Positions 6,897 through 14,372 of a stretch of 14,695 nucleotides of DNA are shown one piece after another. Origin of the DNA: Ruminococcaceae bacterium UBA7067 (GTDB lineage Bacteria > Bacillota > Clostridia > Oscillospirales > Acutalibacteraceae); the NCBI GenBank assembly GCA_002493755.1, contig DKZT01000066.1:7815-22509 (forward strand), in the 5' to 3' direction. The notes under the pieces were generated by a model. The model saw nothing but the letters and a program-made list of their open reading frames with translations. It had not been told where the DNA came from and searched no databases. Made by a program: the position numbers and the translations under genes. Position 1 is the first letter of the stretch, and each line of letters starts with the position of its first letter.

Positions 6897-9104
6897 ATGG
6901 ATAATACAGAGCTTGAACGGCTTGAGGGCGATGTAGAGAGCATTGTTTACCGCAACGATGAAAACGGCTACACCGTGCTTGAGCTTGACAGCGACGGCGA
7001 GCTTATGACGGCGGTTGGCAATATGCCGCTTGTAGCAGTGGGAGAAACGCTGTCGCTTCTTGGCTTTTATGTAAATCACAGCTCCTACGGCAGGCAGTTC
7101 TCGGTTAAGGTGTGCGAACGCTCAATGCCCGTTGGAGCTGCCTCAATTTTAAAATATCTTTCCTCAAGAGCGATAAAGGGCGTAGGTCCGTCAACCGCAA
7201 AAAAGCTTGTCGAGCAGTTCGGCGACAGCACGCTTGACGTTATTGAAAACGAGCCGCAAAGGCTTACCGCAATAAAGGGAATAACGCTTGAAAAGGCTAA
7301 GAAAATGAGCGAGGAGCTTCAGGGGCATTTCGGAATAAGACAGCTTATGGCAAAGCTCCAGTCCTACGGCATACCGCCGCAGTGCGTTGTCAGCCTTTGG
7401 CGAGAGTACGGCAAAAATGCGATGACGGCTATTGAGGAAAACCCGTATATCCTCTGCTCAGAGCAGTTCGAGGTTCCGTTTGAATTAGCCGATATGATAG
7501 CGCAAAAGCAGGAAAAGGCGGCTGACAGCATTTTCAGAATCGAGGCTGGGCTTTTTCATATCCTGGAGCATAACAAGCTCAACGGTCACACCTGCCTGCC
7601 TAAGGACAGGCTCTTGCAGGCTTGCTCGGCTTTTCTTGAATTACCGCAGGATAAGTGCGCCGCCTGCCTTGGAAATATGCTTACGTCAAACACGGTTTTT
7701 TCGCATAATATCAACGGGCGCGATTTTATCTTCACGCCGCAGATGTACGAGTGTGAGCTGTATGTAGCGGCAAGGCTCAACGCTATGCTTCGCTGTCCTC
7801 CGACTGTAATCAAGGGCGTTGAAAAGGCTCTTGACGAGATTGAAATAAGCGAAAAAATAGAATACGCAGAATTACAGCGCAGAGCCGTTCTTGAAGCGGC
7901 GAGCAAGGGCTTGTTGGTTCTCACAGGCGGCCCCGGTACGGGTAAAACCACAACCTTGAACGCAATTATTAAAATACTGAAAATGAACGGCGAAAAGGTG
8001 TTTCTTGCCGCACCTACGGGCAGAGCCGCTCAGCGTATGAGCGAGGTGACCGGCGAGGAGGCAAAGACTATTCACCGTCTGCTTGAGGTCAGCTGGGATA
8101 ACCGTGACCGCCCCGTTTTCAAGCGCAACGAAGCAAATCCTCTGCGGTGTGACGCACTTATTATTGACGAGGTATCAATGGTTGACAGCGCACTCTTTTT
8201 CAGCGTTATGCAGGCTGTGCCGATGGGTTGCCGCATTATTCTTGTCGGCGACAGCGATCAGCTTCCGTCTGTCGGCGCAGGCAATGTGCTTGGCGATTTA
8301 ATCGAGTCATATGCCGTTCCGGTTGTTCAGCTCAACGAGATTTTCCGCCAGTCGATGAAAAGCCTTATCGTAACAAATGCCCACAGAATTGTAAAGGGCG
8401 AAATGCCGATACTGAACGAAACGAAAAAGGACTTCTTCTTTATGCAGCGCATTAATAAGGAGCTTATCGCCAAAACAATAATCGAGCTTTGCAAAACGCG
8501 GCTGCCGCAGTCCTACGGCTTTTCGCCGCTTGACGATATACAGGTTCTCTGCCCCGGTAAAAAGGGTGTGCTGGGAACATATGACTTAAACGAAAGGCTT
8601 CAGGCGGCGCTCAACCCTGCTGATGAGCTTAAGCCCGAGCTTGTTTTTAACAACAAAACCTTCCGCTGCGGCGACAAGGTTATGCAGATAAAAAACAACT
8701 ATGACATACCCTGGACCAGAGATGACGGCGAGATGGGCGAGGGAATCTTCAACGGTGATGTCGGCATTCTGACAAGCGTTAATAAAAGCTCAAAAACAGT
8801 CGAGGTTCGGTTTGATGATAAAACCGCCAAGTATCACGGCGACGATTTGTTGAATCTTGAGCTTGCCTATGCCGCCACTGTACATAAAAGTCAGGGAAAC
8901 GAGTTCAATGCCGTTGTTATACCTATGCACAAGGGTGCGCCTCAGCTTTATTACCGCAATCTGCTCTACACAGCAGTTACAAGAGCAAAGAACCTGCTTA
9001 TTCTTGTAGGCGACCCGAGCGTTGTCGAATATATGGTCAAAAACAACAGGAGAACGCTGAGATACTCAGGACTGAAATGCTTTTTGCTTGAGGGCTTGCA
9101 ATGA
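6897..9104 (+). CDS. recD2: RecD2-type ATP-dependent 5'-3' DNA helicase
   Basis: This SF1B helicase of the RecBC-independent RecD2 class unwinds DNA 5' to 3' and is linked to repair and replication-fork maintenance. The 735 residues are the usual length. The N-terminal OB-like domain (LEGDVESIVYRNDENGYTVLE) is followed by helix-hairpin-helix stretches (RAIKGVGPSTAKKLVEQFG 91-109; RLTAIKGITLEKA). The helicase core has Walker A GGPGTGKTTT (344-353), motif Ia APTGRAAQRM (372-381), Walker B LIIDEVSMVD (421-430), motif III GDSDQLPSVGAGNVLGDLI (451-469), motif IV-like NEIFRQS, and motifs V/VI TVHKSQGNEF (661-670) and YTAVTRAKNLLILVGD (691-706). The ATG lies 10 bases after gatD, preceded by GAGAGGA. 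The end overlaps comF by four bases (ATGA). Nothing is missing or disrupted. Confidence 0.95.
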   Translation: MDNTELERLEGDVESIVYRNDENGYTVLELDSDGELMTAVGNMPLVAVGETLSLLGFYVNHSSYGRQFSVKVCERSMPVGAASILKYLSSRAIKGVGPSTAKKLVEQFGDSTLDVIENEPQRLTAIKGITLEKAKKMSEELQGHFGIRQLMAKLQSYGIPPQCVVSLWREYGKNAMTAIEENPYILCSEQFEVPFELADMIAQKQEKAADSIFRIEAGLFHILEHNKLNGHTCLPKDRLLQACSAFLELPQDKCAACLGNMLTSNTVFSHNINGRDFIFTPQMYECELYVAARLNAMLRCPPTVIKGVEKALDEIEISEKIEYAELQRRAVLEAASKGLLVLTGGPGTGKTTTLNAIIKILKMNGEKVFLAAPTGRAAQRMSEVTGEEAKTIHRLLEVSWDNRDRPVFKRNEANPLRCDALIIDEVSMVDSALFFSVMQAVPMGCRIILVGDSDQLPSVGAGNVLGDLIESYAVPVVQLNEIFRQSMKSLIVTNAHRIVKGEMPILNETKKDFFFMQRINKELIAKTIIELCKTRLPQSYGFSPLDDIQVLCPGKKGVLGTYDLNERLQAALNPADELKPELVFNNKTFRCGDKVMQIKNNYDIPWTRDDGEMGEGIFNGDVGILTSVNKSSKTVEVRFDDKTAKYHGDDLLNLELAYAATVHKSQGNEFNAVVIPMHKGAPQLYYRNLLYTAVTRAKNLLILVGDPSVVEYMVKNNRRTLRYSGLKCFLLEGLQ

Positions 9105-9727
9105 TGAGGCCGGGTGATATCATTTTTACAAAAAGATGTCCGTTTTGCGGCGAGGTTATAAGGCTTTCCGAGCTTGAATGCCCGTCCTGCCGTGATAAAA
9201 TTCCCGAAAGCGGCGTCAGAAAAATCGGCGGCTATAAATGTGCCTGCGCCTTTCCGTATACCGGAATGTTCAGGGAGGCTGTGCTTAATTATAAATTTTA
9301 TGGAAAGCACAGCTATGGCAGAGCCTTTGCTTCATATATGACCGAAGCGGTGAAGGCTCGGCTTGACGGCTGTGACTTTGATGTTGTAACCTATGTCCCT
9401 GTGTACGGCGAAAAACCGTATCGCTTTAACCACAGCAGAACCTTGGCTAAGCACATTTCAAGACTGCTTTGTCTGCCGTGTGAGCCGTTGCTCGTAAAGA
9501 TAAAGAGAACGCAGAAACAGCATTCTTTGAGCGTTGCCGACAGACGGCATAATGTGAGAGGGGCATTTTCTTCGCCTGAACTTTCGGGCAGGCGAGTGCT
9601 GGTGGTGGATGATATAATTACAACCGGTTACACCTTAGCCGAGTGTATACGCACCCTGAAACATAGCGGAGCACAGAGTGTCTGCTGTGTTACACTATGC
9701 AGTGCAAAGGGGTTTTGCAAGATTTAA
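9101..9727 (+). CDS. comF: ComF-family phosphoribosyltransferase-like protein
   Basis: This 208-residue cytosolic protein belongs to the ComF/GntX family, required for DNA uptake in competent Firmicutes and present in many non-competent ones. It begins with a Cys4 zinc finger (C13, C16, C27, C30: CPFC and CPSC), then FPYTGMFREAVLNYKFYGKH (51-70), the RFNHSRTLAKHIS segment (108-120), QHSLSVADRRHNVRGAF (140-156), and the PRPP-binding loop RRVLVVDDIITTGYTLAEC (164-182). All core motifs are intact. It overlaps recD2 by ATGA, a coupling arrangement. ATG at 9101 and at 9104 are consecutive, and either could be used, with GAGGG about six to nine bases upstream. It ends the murT operon; no convincing terminator follows. 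The pairing with recD2 suggests a role in DNA handling, but no other competence gene is in the window. Confidence 0.92.
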   Translation: MMRPGDIIFTKRCPFCGEVIRLSELECPSCRDKIPESGVRKIGGYKCACAFPYTGMFREAVLNYKFYGKHSYGRAFASYMTEAVKARLDGCDFDVVTYVPVYGEKPYRFNHSRTLAKHISRLLCLPCEPLLVKIKRTQKQHSLSVADRRHNVRGAFSSPELSGRRVLVVDDIITTGYTLAECIRTLKHSGAQSVCCVTLCSAKGFCKI

Positions 9728-9816
9728 CGTCTAATCCTGCAAAACTCTGCGGAAAGCAGTAAACATACATTGATTTTACACAAATTTTACAATAGTTTGA
9801 CATCATTGTAACACTT

Positions 9817-9846
9817 TTGTAACGGTGTGATACACATAATTATTAT
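9817..9846 (+). promoter_or_regulatory. Candidate promoter and operator of the LuxR-type regulator gene
   Basis: TTGTAA (9817-9822), an 18-base spacer and TATTAT (9841-9846) form a plausible promoter starting near 9853. Within the spacer is the inverted repeat TGTG-ATA-CACA (9826-9836). TTGTAAC occurs twice, at 9806-9812 and 9817-9823, exactly 11 bp apart, one helical turn. This arrangement suggests a regulator binding at the promoter, possibly autoregulation. TTGACA at 9797-9802 has no good -10 partner. The rest of 9728-9881 holds short hairpins but no gene. Confidence 0.5.
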
Positions 9847-9881
9847 GCAATGTTTATAAAAAATAAATAAGGTGATGGTTT

Positions 9882-10817
9882 TTGAAAAACGGTAATTTGT
9901 ACCCCGGTCATATTCATATACGCAGATATTTTGAGTATAACACGTCGTTCTTCGGCGCAGGCGATATTATTAATTCGTGCTTAAAGCCGAAATATTCTAA
10001 AGGCTACTATTTTTCGGGACACCTGGGCGGAGGAATGAACAGCTGTGTGATTCAGCGGCAAAAAGACGGAAAGTACAAGGTGATTTCCTGCGGAAAGGAT
10101 ATAGAAGAGTATCATTTTCTTATTAGTAACTGTGTAGAAAATGAGGAGTATTTTATTAACATACTTGATACCTGTGTTGAAATGCAAGCTTCAATCGGCT
10201 TTATGCTAAAATGGTTTTCAAAATCCGGTCAGCTGTTTCGTGTAACTCTTTTTCCAATGATTTGTACAGATTCGGTGTATGTTATTGCAAATATCACATC
10301 GGAAAAGGAAGAAACCGTAACCTTAGGAAGCTGTGTAATAAGTATTAACGAAAACGGAATGAGAGTTTTCAATGGTGTATCTCCGGGATTGACAAGAATT
10401 ATTGAAACAAGCTATATTTCGTTTGAGGATGTTCTGTATTGCGTAGCGGTGGACGAATGTCTGAGCAAAAGGTCGCTTGCCGAGAGCATCATTGACATAC
10501 GCTTTCACGATGACACTGTAAAACCCTTTACAGTGTATTCAATACCTTGCTGTTGTGAAAACGATTCGCAATGTGTCTTAATTAATCTTATACCTGCTCT
10601 CAAATCCGAGGATACAGGCGAGGAGAAAGAAATAAACGGCATTACAAACAGGGAGCGAGAGGTTATCGGTCTTGCGGCAGACGGATGCACAAACCGATAT
10701 ATTGCGCATAAGCTTATAATCACAGAGGGAACGGTAAAGAAAACGCTTCATAATGCATATAAGAAGCTGGGAATAAAATCCCGTGTGGAGCTTATACAGC
10801 TTATTAACGGAAGGTAA
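9882..10817 (+). CDS. LuxR-type HTH regulator with an unrecognised N-terminal domain
   Basis: This is a predicted cytosolic transcription factor of 311 residues. The start is TTG at 9882, seven bases after AAGGTGA; the nearby ATG at 9875 is in another frame and stops after six codons. The C-terminal GerE/LuxR domain is clear at 253-308: ITNREREVIGLAADG, TNRYIAHKLIITEGTVKKTL and NAYKKLGIKSRVELIQL. The first 245 residues match no domain I can name. Segments 95-140 and 200-240 have the strand/helix alternation of PAS-like folds (GQLFRVTLFPM, YVIANITSE), but this is a guess. There is no REC domain, signal peptide or membrane segment. A CCC run (223-225) and about ten other Cys residues are notable. 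Codon use is AT-richer than the murT operon. It lies 22 bases before the second regulator, and the two are probably co-transcribed. Targets and signal are unknown. Confidence 0.82.
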   Translation: MKNGNLYPGHIHIRRYFEYNTSFFGAGDIINSCLKPKYSKGYYFSGHLGGGMNSCVIQRQKDGKYKVISCGKDIEEYHFLISNCVENEEYFINILDTCVEMQASIGFMLKWFSKSGQLFRVTLFPMICTDSVYVIANITSEKEETVTLGSCVISINENGMRVFNGVSPGLTRIIETSYISFEDVLYCVAVDECLSKRSLAESIIDIRFHDDTVKPFTVYSIPCCCENDSQCVLINLIPALKSEDTGEEKEINGITNREREVIGLAADGCTNRYIAHKLIITEGTVKKTLHNAYKKLGIKSRVELIQLINGR

Positions 10818-10839
10818 AATTAAAATTGGAGTGTACGGT

Positions 10840-11661
10840 ATGATTAACACGATTTTGGTAAGTATGAACAGTCTGTGCCTTGATATGATGAAGCGCCTGT
10901 GTTCGGAACATCTTGAAATAAGCATATCGGGTTGCTTCACATCTTATTCTGATGCGCTGAGTTTTGCTGAGGACGGCACGGTGGATTTTGCCGTTATTGA
11001 TTATGACAAGCGTGACGAACAGGCAATAGAGCTGGGGATTTCGCTGCGCACTCTCAACAGCTCAACCGTGCTTATTTACCTTATTACTCAGTCACGGCAG
11101 AGCTTTGAAGCGGCTAAAATCAAGGCTGATTTCTGCTTGATAAAGCCTTTCTCTAAAAGTGATTTTTCCGCCGCATTGAAGCGTGCGTATGCTCTCAATC
11201 ACTCTCACAGTATGCCGACAATTATGTGTATGTTTGGAAAGTTCGGTGTTTTTCATAACGGACATGCGGTTGATTTTAAAAGCGCAAAGGCGAAGGAGCT
11301 TTTTGCGCTGTGCGCTGACCACTGCGGAGTGGAGGTTGCTCTTGAGGAGGCGGCGGATAAGCTTTGGGGCGATCATCCGTATGACGAAAAGGTTAAGGCT
11401 CTGTATCGGAAGGCTGTTATGAATATTCGCAAGGCTCTTGACGAGAATGACATTGATAATGTCTTTTATGTCAACCGCGGCTCGTGCGGTATCAACCCGT
11501 TCAATATAAGCTGTGATTATTATAAATATAAAAGCGAGCCGCTTGCTAACCTTGAGCTTTATAACGGTGAATATTTAAGCGATTATTCGTGGGCTGAAGA
11601 GAAATCGGCAATGCTCCATTTTCAAAAGGATAAGTTCCTGAGGACAGTATCGTCAACTTAA
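10840..11661 (+). CDS. Atypical response regulator: degenerate REC plus winged-helix/BTAD-like domain
   Basis: An open frame extends back to 10783 inside the preceding gene, but ATG 10840 follows TGGAGTG and gives a 273-residue protein starting MINTILVSMNSLCLDMM, as receiver domains do. In residues 1-120 the strand VDFAVIDYDKRD supplies D54 in the phospho-acceptor position, and CLIKPFSKSDF supplies the conserved Lys102. The acidic pair normally found after the first strand is absent (ILVSMN), so classical Mg2+-dependent phosphorylation is doubtful. Residues 130-255 look like an OmpR/SARP-type winged helix with a BTAD-like tail: FGKFGVFHNGHAVDFKSAKAK, ADKLWGDHPYDEKVKALYRKA, then CDYYKYK and LYNGEYLSDYSWAEE. 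No histidine kinase is nearby. It follows the LuxR-type gene by 22 bases. A phosphorylation-independent regulator working with its neighbour is an inference. Confidence 0.82.
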   Translation: MINTILVSMNSLCLDMMKRLCSEHLEISISGCFTSYSDALSFAEDGTVDFAVIDYDKRDEQAIELGISLRTLNSSTVLIYLITQSRQSFEAAKIKADFCLIKPFSKSDFSAALKRAYALNHSHSMPTIMCMFGKFGVFHNGHAVDFKSAKAKELFALCADHCGVEVALEEAADKLWGDHPYDEKVKALYRKAVMNIRKALDENDIDNVFYVNRGSCGINPFNISCDYYKYKSEPLANLELYNGEYLSDYSWAEEKSAMLHFQKDKFLRTVSST

Positions 11662-11716
11662 ATAAGATATTAAGCATGATTTATTCAGTAGTTACTCAAA
11701 AATGTCGAATAAAATC

Positions 11717-11745
11717 TTGTAAAATGCAGAATGTGGCAGTATAAT
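11717..11745 (+). promoter_or_regulatory. Near-consensus + strand promoter with no gene downstream
   Basis: TTGTAA (11717-11722), a 17-base spacer and TATAAT (11740-11745) form as good a promoter as any in the window. The expected start is about 11752, and the next + strand element is the terminator hairpin at 11784-11821; no open frame with a ribosome site lies between. It could make a small RNA of roughly 70 bases, or be unused. Confidence 0.5.
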
Positions 11746-11783
11746 CTTACAGGGTTTTAGTTTGACGGATATTTTGAAGTATA

Positions 11784-11821
11784 AAAGGCAGCGACGCACA
11801 TTTTGTGCAAGCGCTGCCTTT
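11784..11821. terminator. Bidirectional terminator between the regulator pair and the PH-domain gene
   Basis: AAAGGCAGCG (11784-11793) pairs with CGCTGCCTTT (11812-11821), with an inner GCACA/TGTGC stem. Read on the minus strand the hairpin ends in TTTTATACTT, a good tail for the PH-domain gene. On the + strand the tail (TTTATGCTT) is weaker but usable for the regulators. Confidence 0.85.
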
Positions 11822-11825
11822 ATGC

Positions 11826-12242
11826 TTATATACCGCCGTTTAAAATATCATCTAAATCTTCGCAGTCGTCGCAATCGCACGGACCGTCGGATATAAGCTC
11901 GCCCTTTCTCATTCTGAGCCTTGTTTTTTCCTTCTCAATCTGTTCTGACAAAAGCTCCTTAAATTCGTGAGAACGTCTTATGTTCTTTATCTCAAGCGTT
12001 GGCGTTGTTTTATCCTGTGCGTGAACTATAACAGTGCCAAGCCCGAAAAGCTTTTGAAAAAGCGTTTTTCTGAGCGTTAAATCAACAACCCTGTACAGTA
12101 GGATTTCGTCCTCTACGCTGGAAAGAAGGCCGCTGTTAATAAGCAGCTTTTTCTCTGTGAGGGTATATGTGGTAAAGGTAAAGGGCAAACCGAAAAAGCC
12201 CCATCTTTTTCGTTCCTTTATAAGTATGTTCTGTTCGCTCAC
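11826..12242 (-). CDS. Bacterial PH-domain (YdbS/bPH2-like) protein
   Basis: This is a 138-residue protein of unknown role with a bacterial pleckstrin-homology-like domain. The start is GTG at 12242, ten bases after GGAG; the ATG between them is out of frame. The domain spans about residues 12-100: KRWGFFGLPFTFTTYTLTEKK, LLINSGLLSSVEDEILLYRV, DLTLRKTLFQKLFGLGTVIV, DKTTPTLEIKNI, and a final helix EFKELLSEQIEKEK. The DEILLYRVVDLTL segment and the GLGTVIV strand are the hallmarks of this family. No membrane helices are present, unlike YdbS/YdbT. The C-terminus is acidic and Cys-containing (GPCDCDDCEDLDDILNGGI), with three Cys in seven residues, possibly a metal or redox site. It has its own promoter and terminator. 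Function cannot be told from context. Confidence 0.82.
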   Translation of the reverse strand: MSEQNILIKERKRWGFFGLPFTFTTYTLTEKKLLINSGLLSSVEDEILLYRVVDLTLRKTLFQKLFGLGTVIVHAQDKTTPTLEIKNIRRSHEFKELLSEQIEKEKTRLRMRKGELISDGPCDCDDCEDLDDILNGGI

Positions 12243-12281
12243 TGTGCAACATCTCCATTGTCAATTTGTATTTATACCCAT

Positions 12282-12310
12282 ATTATACCAAACCGAATAA
12301 CTGTATGCAA
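12282..12310 (-). promoter_or_regulatory. Extended -10 promoter of the PH-domain gene
   Basis: On the minus strand, TATAAT (12287 to 12282) is preceded by TGG, giving an extended -10. TTGCAT (12310 to 12305) is 17 bases upstream as a weak -35. Transcription would start near 12275, about 33 bases before the GTG. Confidence 0.65.
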
Positions 12311-12321
12311 TAATGTGAAAC

Positions 12322-12351
12322 AAAAAACGCCCTGCATTAACAAGGCGTTTT
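12322..12351 (-). terminator. Terminator of the gdhA/zinc-ribbon transcription unit
   Basis: Read on the minus strand, AAAACGCC (12351 to 12344) pairs with GGCGTTTT (12331 to 12324) and runs into TTTTTT and TTTC. It lies 24 bases after the stop of the zinc-ribbon gene. Confidence 0.88.
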
Positions 12352-12374
12352 ATTGTTTCGTTATGAAATTGCAA

Positions 12375-12962
12375 TTATTTCAAAAACGGAAGGCTGCGGA
12401 TAATCACAGGCTCCTTAGCCTTGCCGCTGCAAATCTGAACAAAGCAGATAATCTTGATTACAAGGAATACTATCGACATTACAACCCAAGCAATCGGAAC
12501 AATAATTGTCCAGACAAGCACAACTCCGATTATTGCCATCAAAGCGTCAACCACAGTGAATTTAAGCGCCTGTCTTATGTGGAATTTCAGATATGCTGAC
12601 TGATTTGTGCCAAGCATAGCTATAATAATTCCTATAACGCCAAGCAGATATGGCAGCATAGCGAGAACCTTATTCTCGGATATGTCTTTTGCTTCAAATT
12701 CGGCTGTGTGGTCATACGGGTCGAATGCCGGAGCGTAGCTGCCGTTCGGTGCACCGTAGCCGTTTTGATATTGGTTCTGATAGCCGTTCTGATTCTGGTT
12801 CTGATTCTGGTTCTGATTCTGGTTCTGATTCTGGAACGGTGAATTTGGCTGCTGATTTGCTGTCTGCTGTGTATATTGCGGAGCAGCGTTGAGCTGTGTG
12901 CCGCATTTGGTGCAGAAGCTTGAGCCGTTTTCAAGCTGATTTCCGCATTTAGGACAATTCAT
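12375..12962 (-). CDS. Zinc-ribbon, QN-repeat, DUF4870-like membrane protein
   Basis: This is a 195-residue protein in three parts. Residues 1-22 form a zinc ribbon (MNCPKCGNQLENGSSFCTKCG; C3, C6, C17, C20). Residues 23-85 are a low-complexity linker rich in Gln, Asn, Tyr and Gly, with eight consecutive QN pairs at 44-59. Residues 98-178 hold about three hydrophobic helices with the AYLKFHIRQALKF motif (123-135) between the first and second, then KAKEPVIIRSLPFLK; this resembles the DUF4870/Tic20-like family. The ribosome site GGAGGC lies just before the ATG. Only 40 bases, with no terminator, separate it from the gdhA stop, so it is probably co-transcribed with gdhA. A short AAGC-TAAA-GCTT hairpin (12975-12986) next to the ribosome site may tune translation. 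Orientation would place the ribbon and linker in the cytosol, but this is inferred. Function is unknown. Confidence 0.85.
   Translation of the reverse strand: MNCPKCGNQLENGSSFCTKCGTQLNAAPQYTQQTANQQPNSPFQNQNQNQNQNQNQNQNGYQNQYQNGYGAPNGSYAPAFDPYDHTAEFEAKDISENKVLAMLPYLLGVIGIIIAMLGTNQSAYLKFHIRQALKFTVVDALMAIIGVVLVWTIIVPIAWVVMSIVFLVIKIICFVQICSGKAKEPVIIRSLPFLK
12787..12834. repeat. Four perfect tandem copies of a 12-bp unit
   Basis: TTCTGATTCTGG is repeated exactly four times with degenerate copies to the left. On the minus strand it encodes Gln-Asn pairs of the zinc-ribbon protein. The unit is a multiple of three, so copy-number slippage would change linker length without shifting the frame. Confidence 0.95.
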
Positions 12963-13002
12963 AGATAAGCCTCCAAGCTAAAGCTTTTTATATTGAATAC
13001 TA

Positions 13003-14334
13003 TCAGATTACACCCTGAGCGAGCATAGCGTTTGCAACCTTCTCAAAGCCTGCAATGTTAGCGCCTGCTACATAGTTGCCCTCAACGCCGTAGCGCTTTG
13101 CAGCGTCTGCGATATTGTTGAAGATATTAACCATAATGCCCTGAAGCTTCTGGTCAACCTCCTCGAATGTCCAGGAAAGACGTATTGAGTTCTGGCTCAT
13201 CTCAAGAGCTGATGTAGCAACGCCGCCTGCATTAGCAGCCTTACCCGGAGCAAACAGAACGCCGTTTGACTGGAATACCTCAACAGCGTCCGGAGTAGAA
13301 GGCATATTTGCGCCCTCTGCAACAGCATATACGCCGTTCTTAACGAGAAGCTCAGCAGCAACCTTGTCAAGCTCGTTCTGAGTTGCGCACGGAAGTGCAA
13401 CGTCACACTTAACTGACCAGTCAAACTTGCCCTCGTGGTACTCTGCGTTCGGACGGTAGTTCTTGTACTCGCTGAGTCTTGCTCTCTTAACTTCCTTGAT
13501 TTCCTTAACAGCGTCAAGATCAACGCCCTCTGCATCGTAAATCCAGCCTGTTGAATCAGAAAGTGTTACAACCTTTGCGCCGAGCTGTGTAGCCTTTTCT
13601 GTAGCATAAATAGCAACATTGCCTGCGCCCGAGATGCTTACTGTTGCGCCCTTGATGTCACGGCCGTTGTGCTTGAGCATTTCCTCTGTGAGGTATAAAA
13701 GACCGTAGCCGGTAGCTTCTGTTCTTGCAAGAGAGCCGCCGTATGTAAGACCCTTACCTGTCAGAACGCCCTCATAGCAGTTTCTGAGTCTCTTGTACTG
13801 ACCAAACATAAAGCCGATTTCACGTGCTCCTGTGCCGATGTCGCCTGCCGGTACGTCAGTGTCTGCGCCGATGTGACGCTGAAGCTCAGTCATAAAGCTC
13901 TGGCAGAAAGCCATAACCTCACGGTCGCTCTTGCCCTTCGGGTCGAAGTCAGAGCCGCCCTTACCGCCGCCTATCGGAAGACCTGTAAGAGAGTTCTTGA
14001 AAATCTGCTCAAAGCCGAGGAACTTGATAACGCCGAGGTTAACAGACGGGTGAAGTCTTAAGCCGCCCTTGTACGGTCCGATTGCGCTGTTGAACTGTAC
14101 GCGGAAGCCGCGGTTAACCTGAACCTTGCCGTTGTCGTCAACCCAAGGAACACGGAACATAATAACACGCTCAGGCTCTGTGATTCTCTCAAGAATACCT
14201 GCCTGCTCGTACTGAGGATTCTGCTCAAATACAGGTTCAAGTGACTCCAGAACCTCTGTTGCTGCCTGGATAAATTCAGGCTCGTTTGCATTTTTTGCCT
14301 TTAGCTTCTCTAACTGTTCACTTACATATGACAT
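13003..14334 (-). CDS. gdhA: NADP-type glutamate dehydrogenase
   Basis: This cytosolic hexameric enzyme makes glutamate from 2-oxoglutarate, ammonia and NADPH, the main ammonia-assimilation step at high ammonium. The 443 residues match bacterial GdhA. The start ATG follows AAAGGAGGG with a 7-base gap. Substrate and catalytic residues stand at their known places: K89 in GPYKGGLR, K113 in QIFKNSLTG, catalytic K125 in PIGGGKGGSDFDPKGK (120-135), and D165 in DVPAGDIGTGAREIG. The coenzyme fold has SGAGNVAIYA (235-244) and SDSTGWIYD (259-267). The C-terminus carries AEGANMPST, FAPGKAANAGGVATSALEMSQN and WTFEEVD. NADP preference is inferred from overall similarity to biosynthetic GdhA. Transcription appears controlled by a strong promoter and an attenuator-like leader (14373-14460). 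NADPH could come from NfnAB encoded elsewhere in this window. Confidence 0.97.
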   Translation of the reverse strand: MSYVSEQLEKLKAKNANEPEFIQAATEVLESLEPVFEQNPQYEQAGILERITEPERVIMFRVPWVDDNGKVQVNRGFRVQFNSAIGPYKGGLRLHPSVNLGVIKFLGFEQIFKNSLTGLPIGGGKGGSDFDPKGKSDREVMAFCQSFMTELQRHIGADTDVPAGDIGTGAREIGFMFGQYKRLRNCYEGVLTGKGLTYGGSLARTEATGYGLLYLTEEMLKHNGRDIKGATVSISGAGNVAIYATEKATQLGAKVVTLSDSTGWIYDAEGVDLDAVKEIKEVKRARLSEYKNYRPNAEYHEGKFDWSVKCDVALPCATQNELDKVAAELLVKNGVYAVAEGANMPSTPDAVEVFQSNGVLFAPGKAANAGGVATSALEMSQNSIRLSWTFEEVDQKLQGIMVNIFNNIADAAKRYGVEGNYVAGANIAGFEKVANAMLAQGVI

Positions 14335-14372
14335 TGGAAGCCCTCCTTTTATTAAATTAAATTATTACATAT

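Noticed and set aside
9717..9765. Terminator after comF
   Set aside because: TTTTGCA can pair with TGCAAAA around 9712-9746, and CTGC with GCAG just after, but neither stem is followed by a T tract.
12782..12840. Frameshift or assembly artefact in the QN repeat
   Set aside because: The 12-bp units keep the frame, and sequence on both sides fits a single protein with a zinc ribbon and membrane helices.
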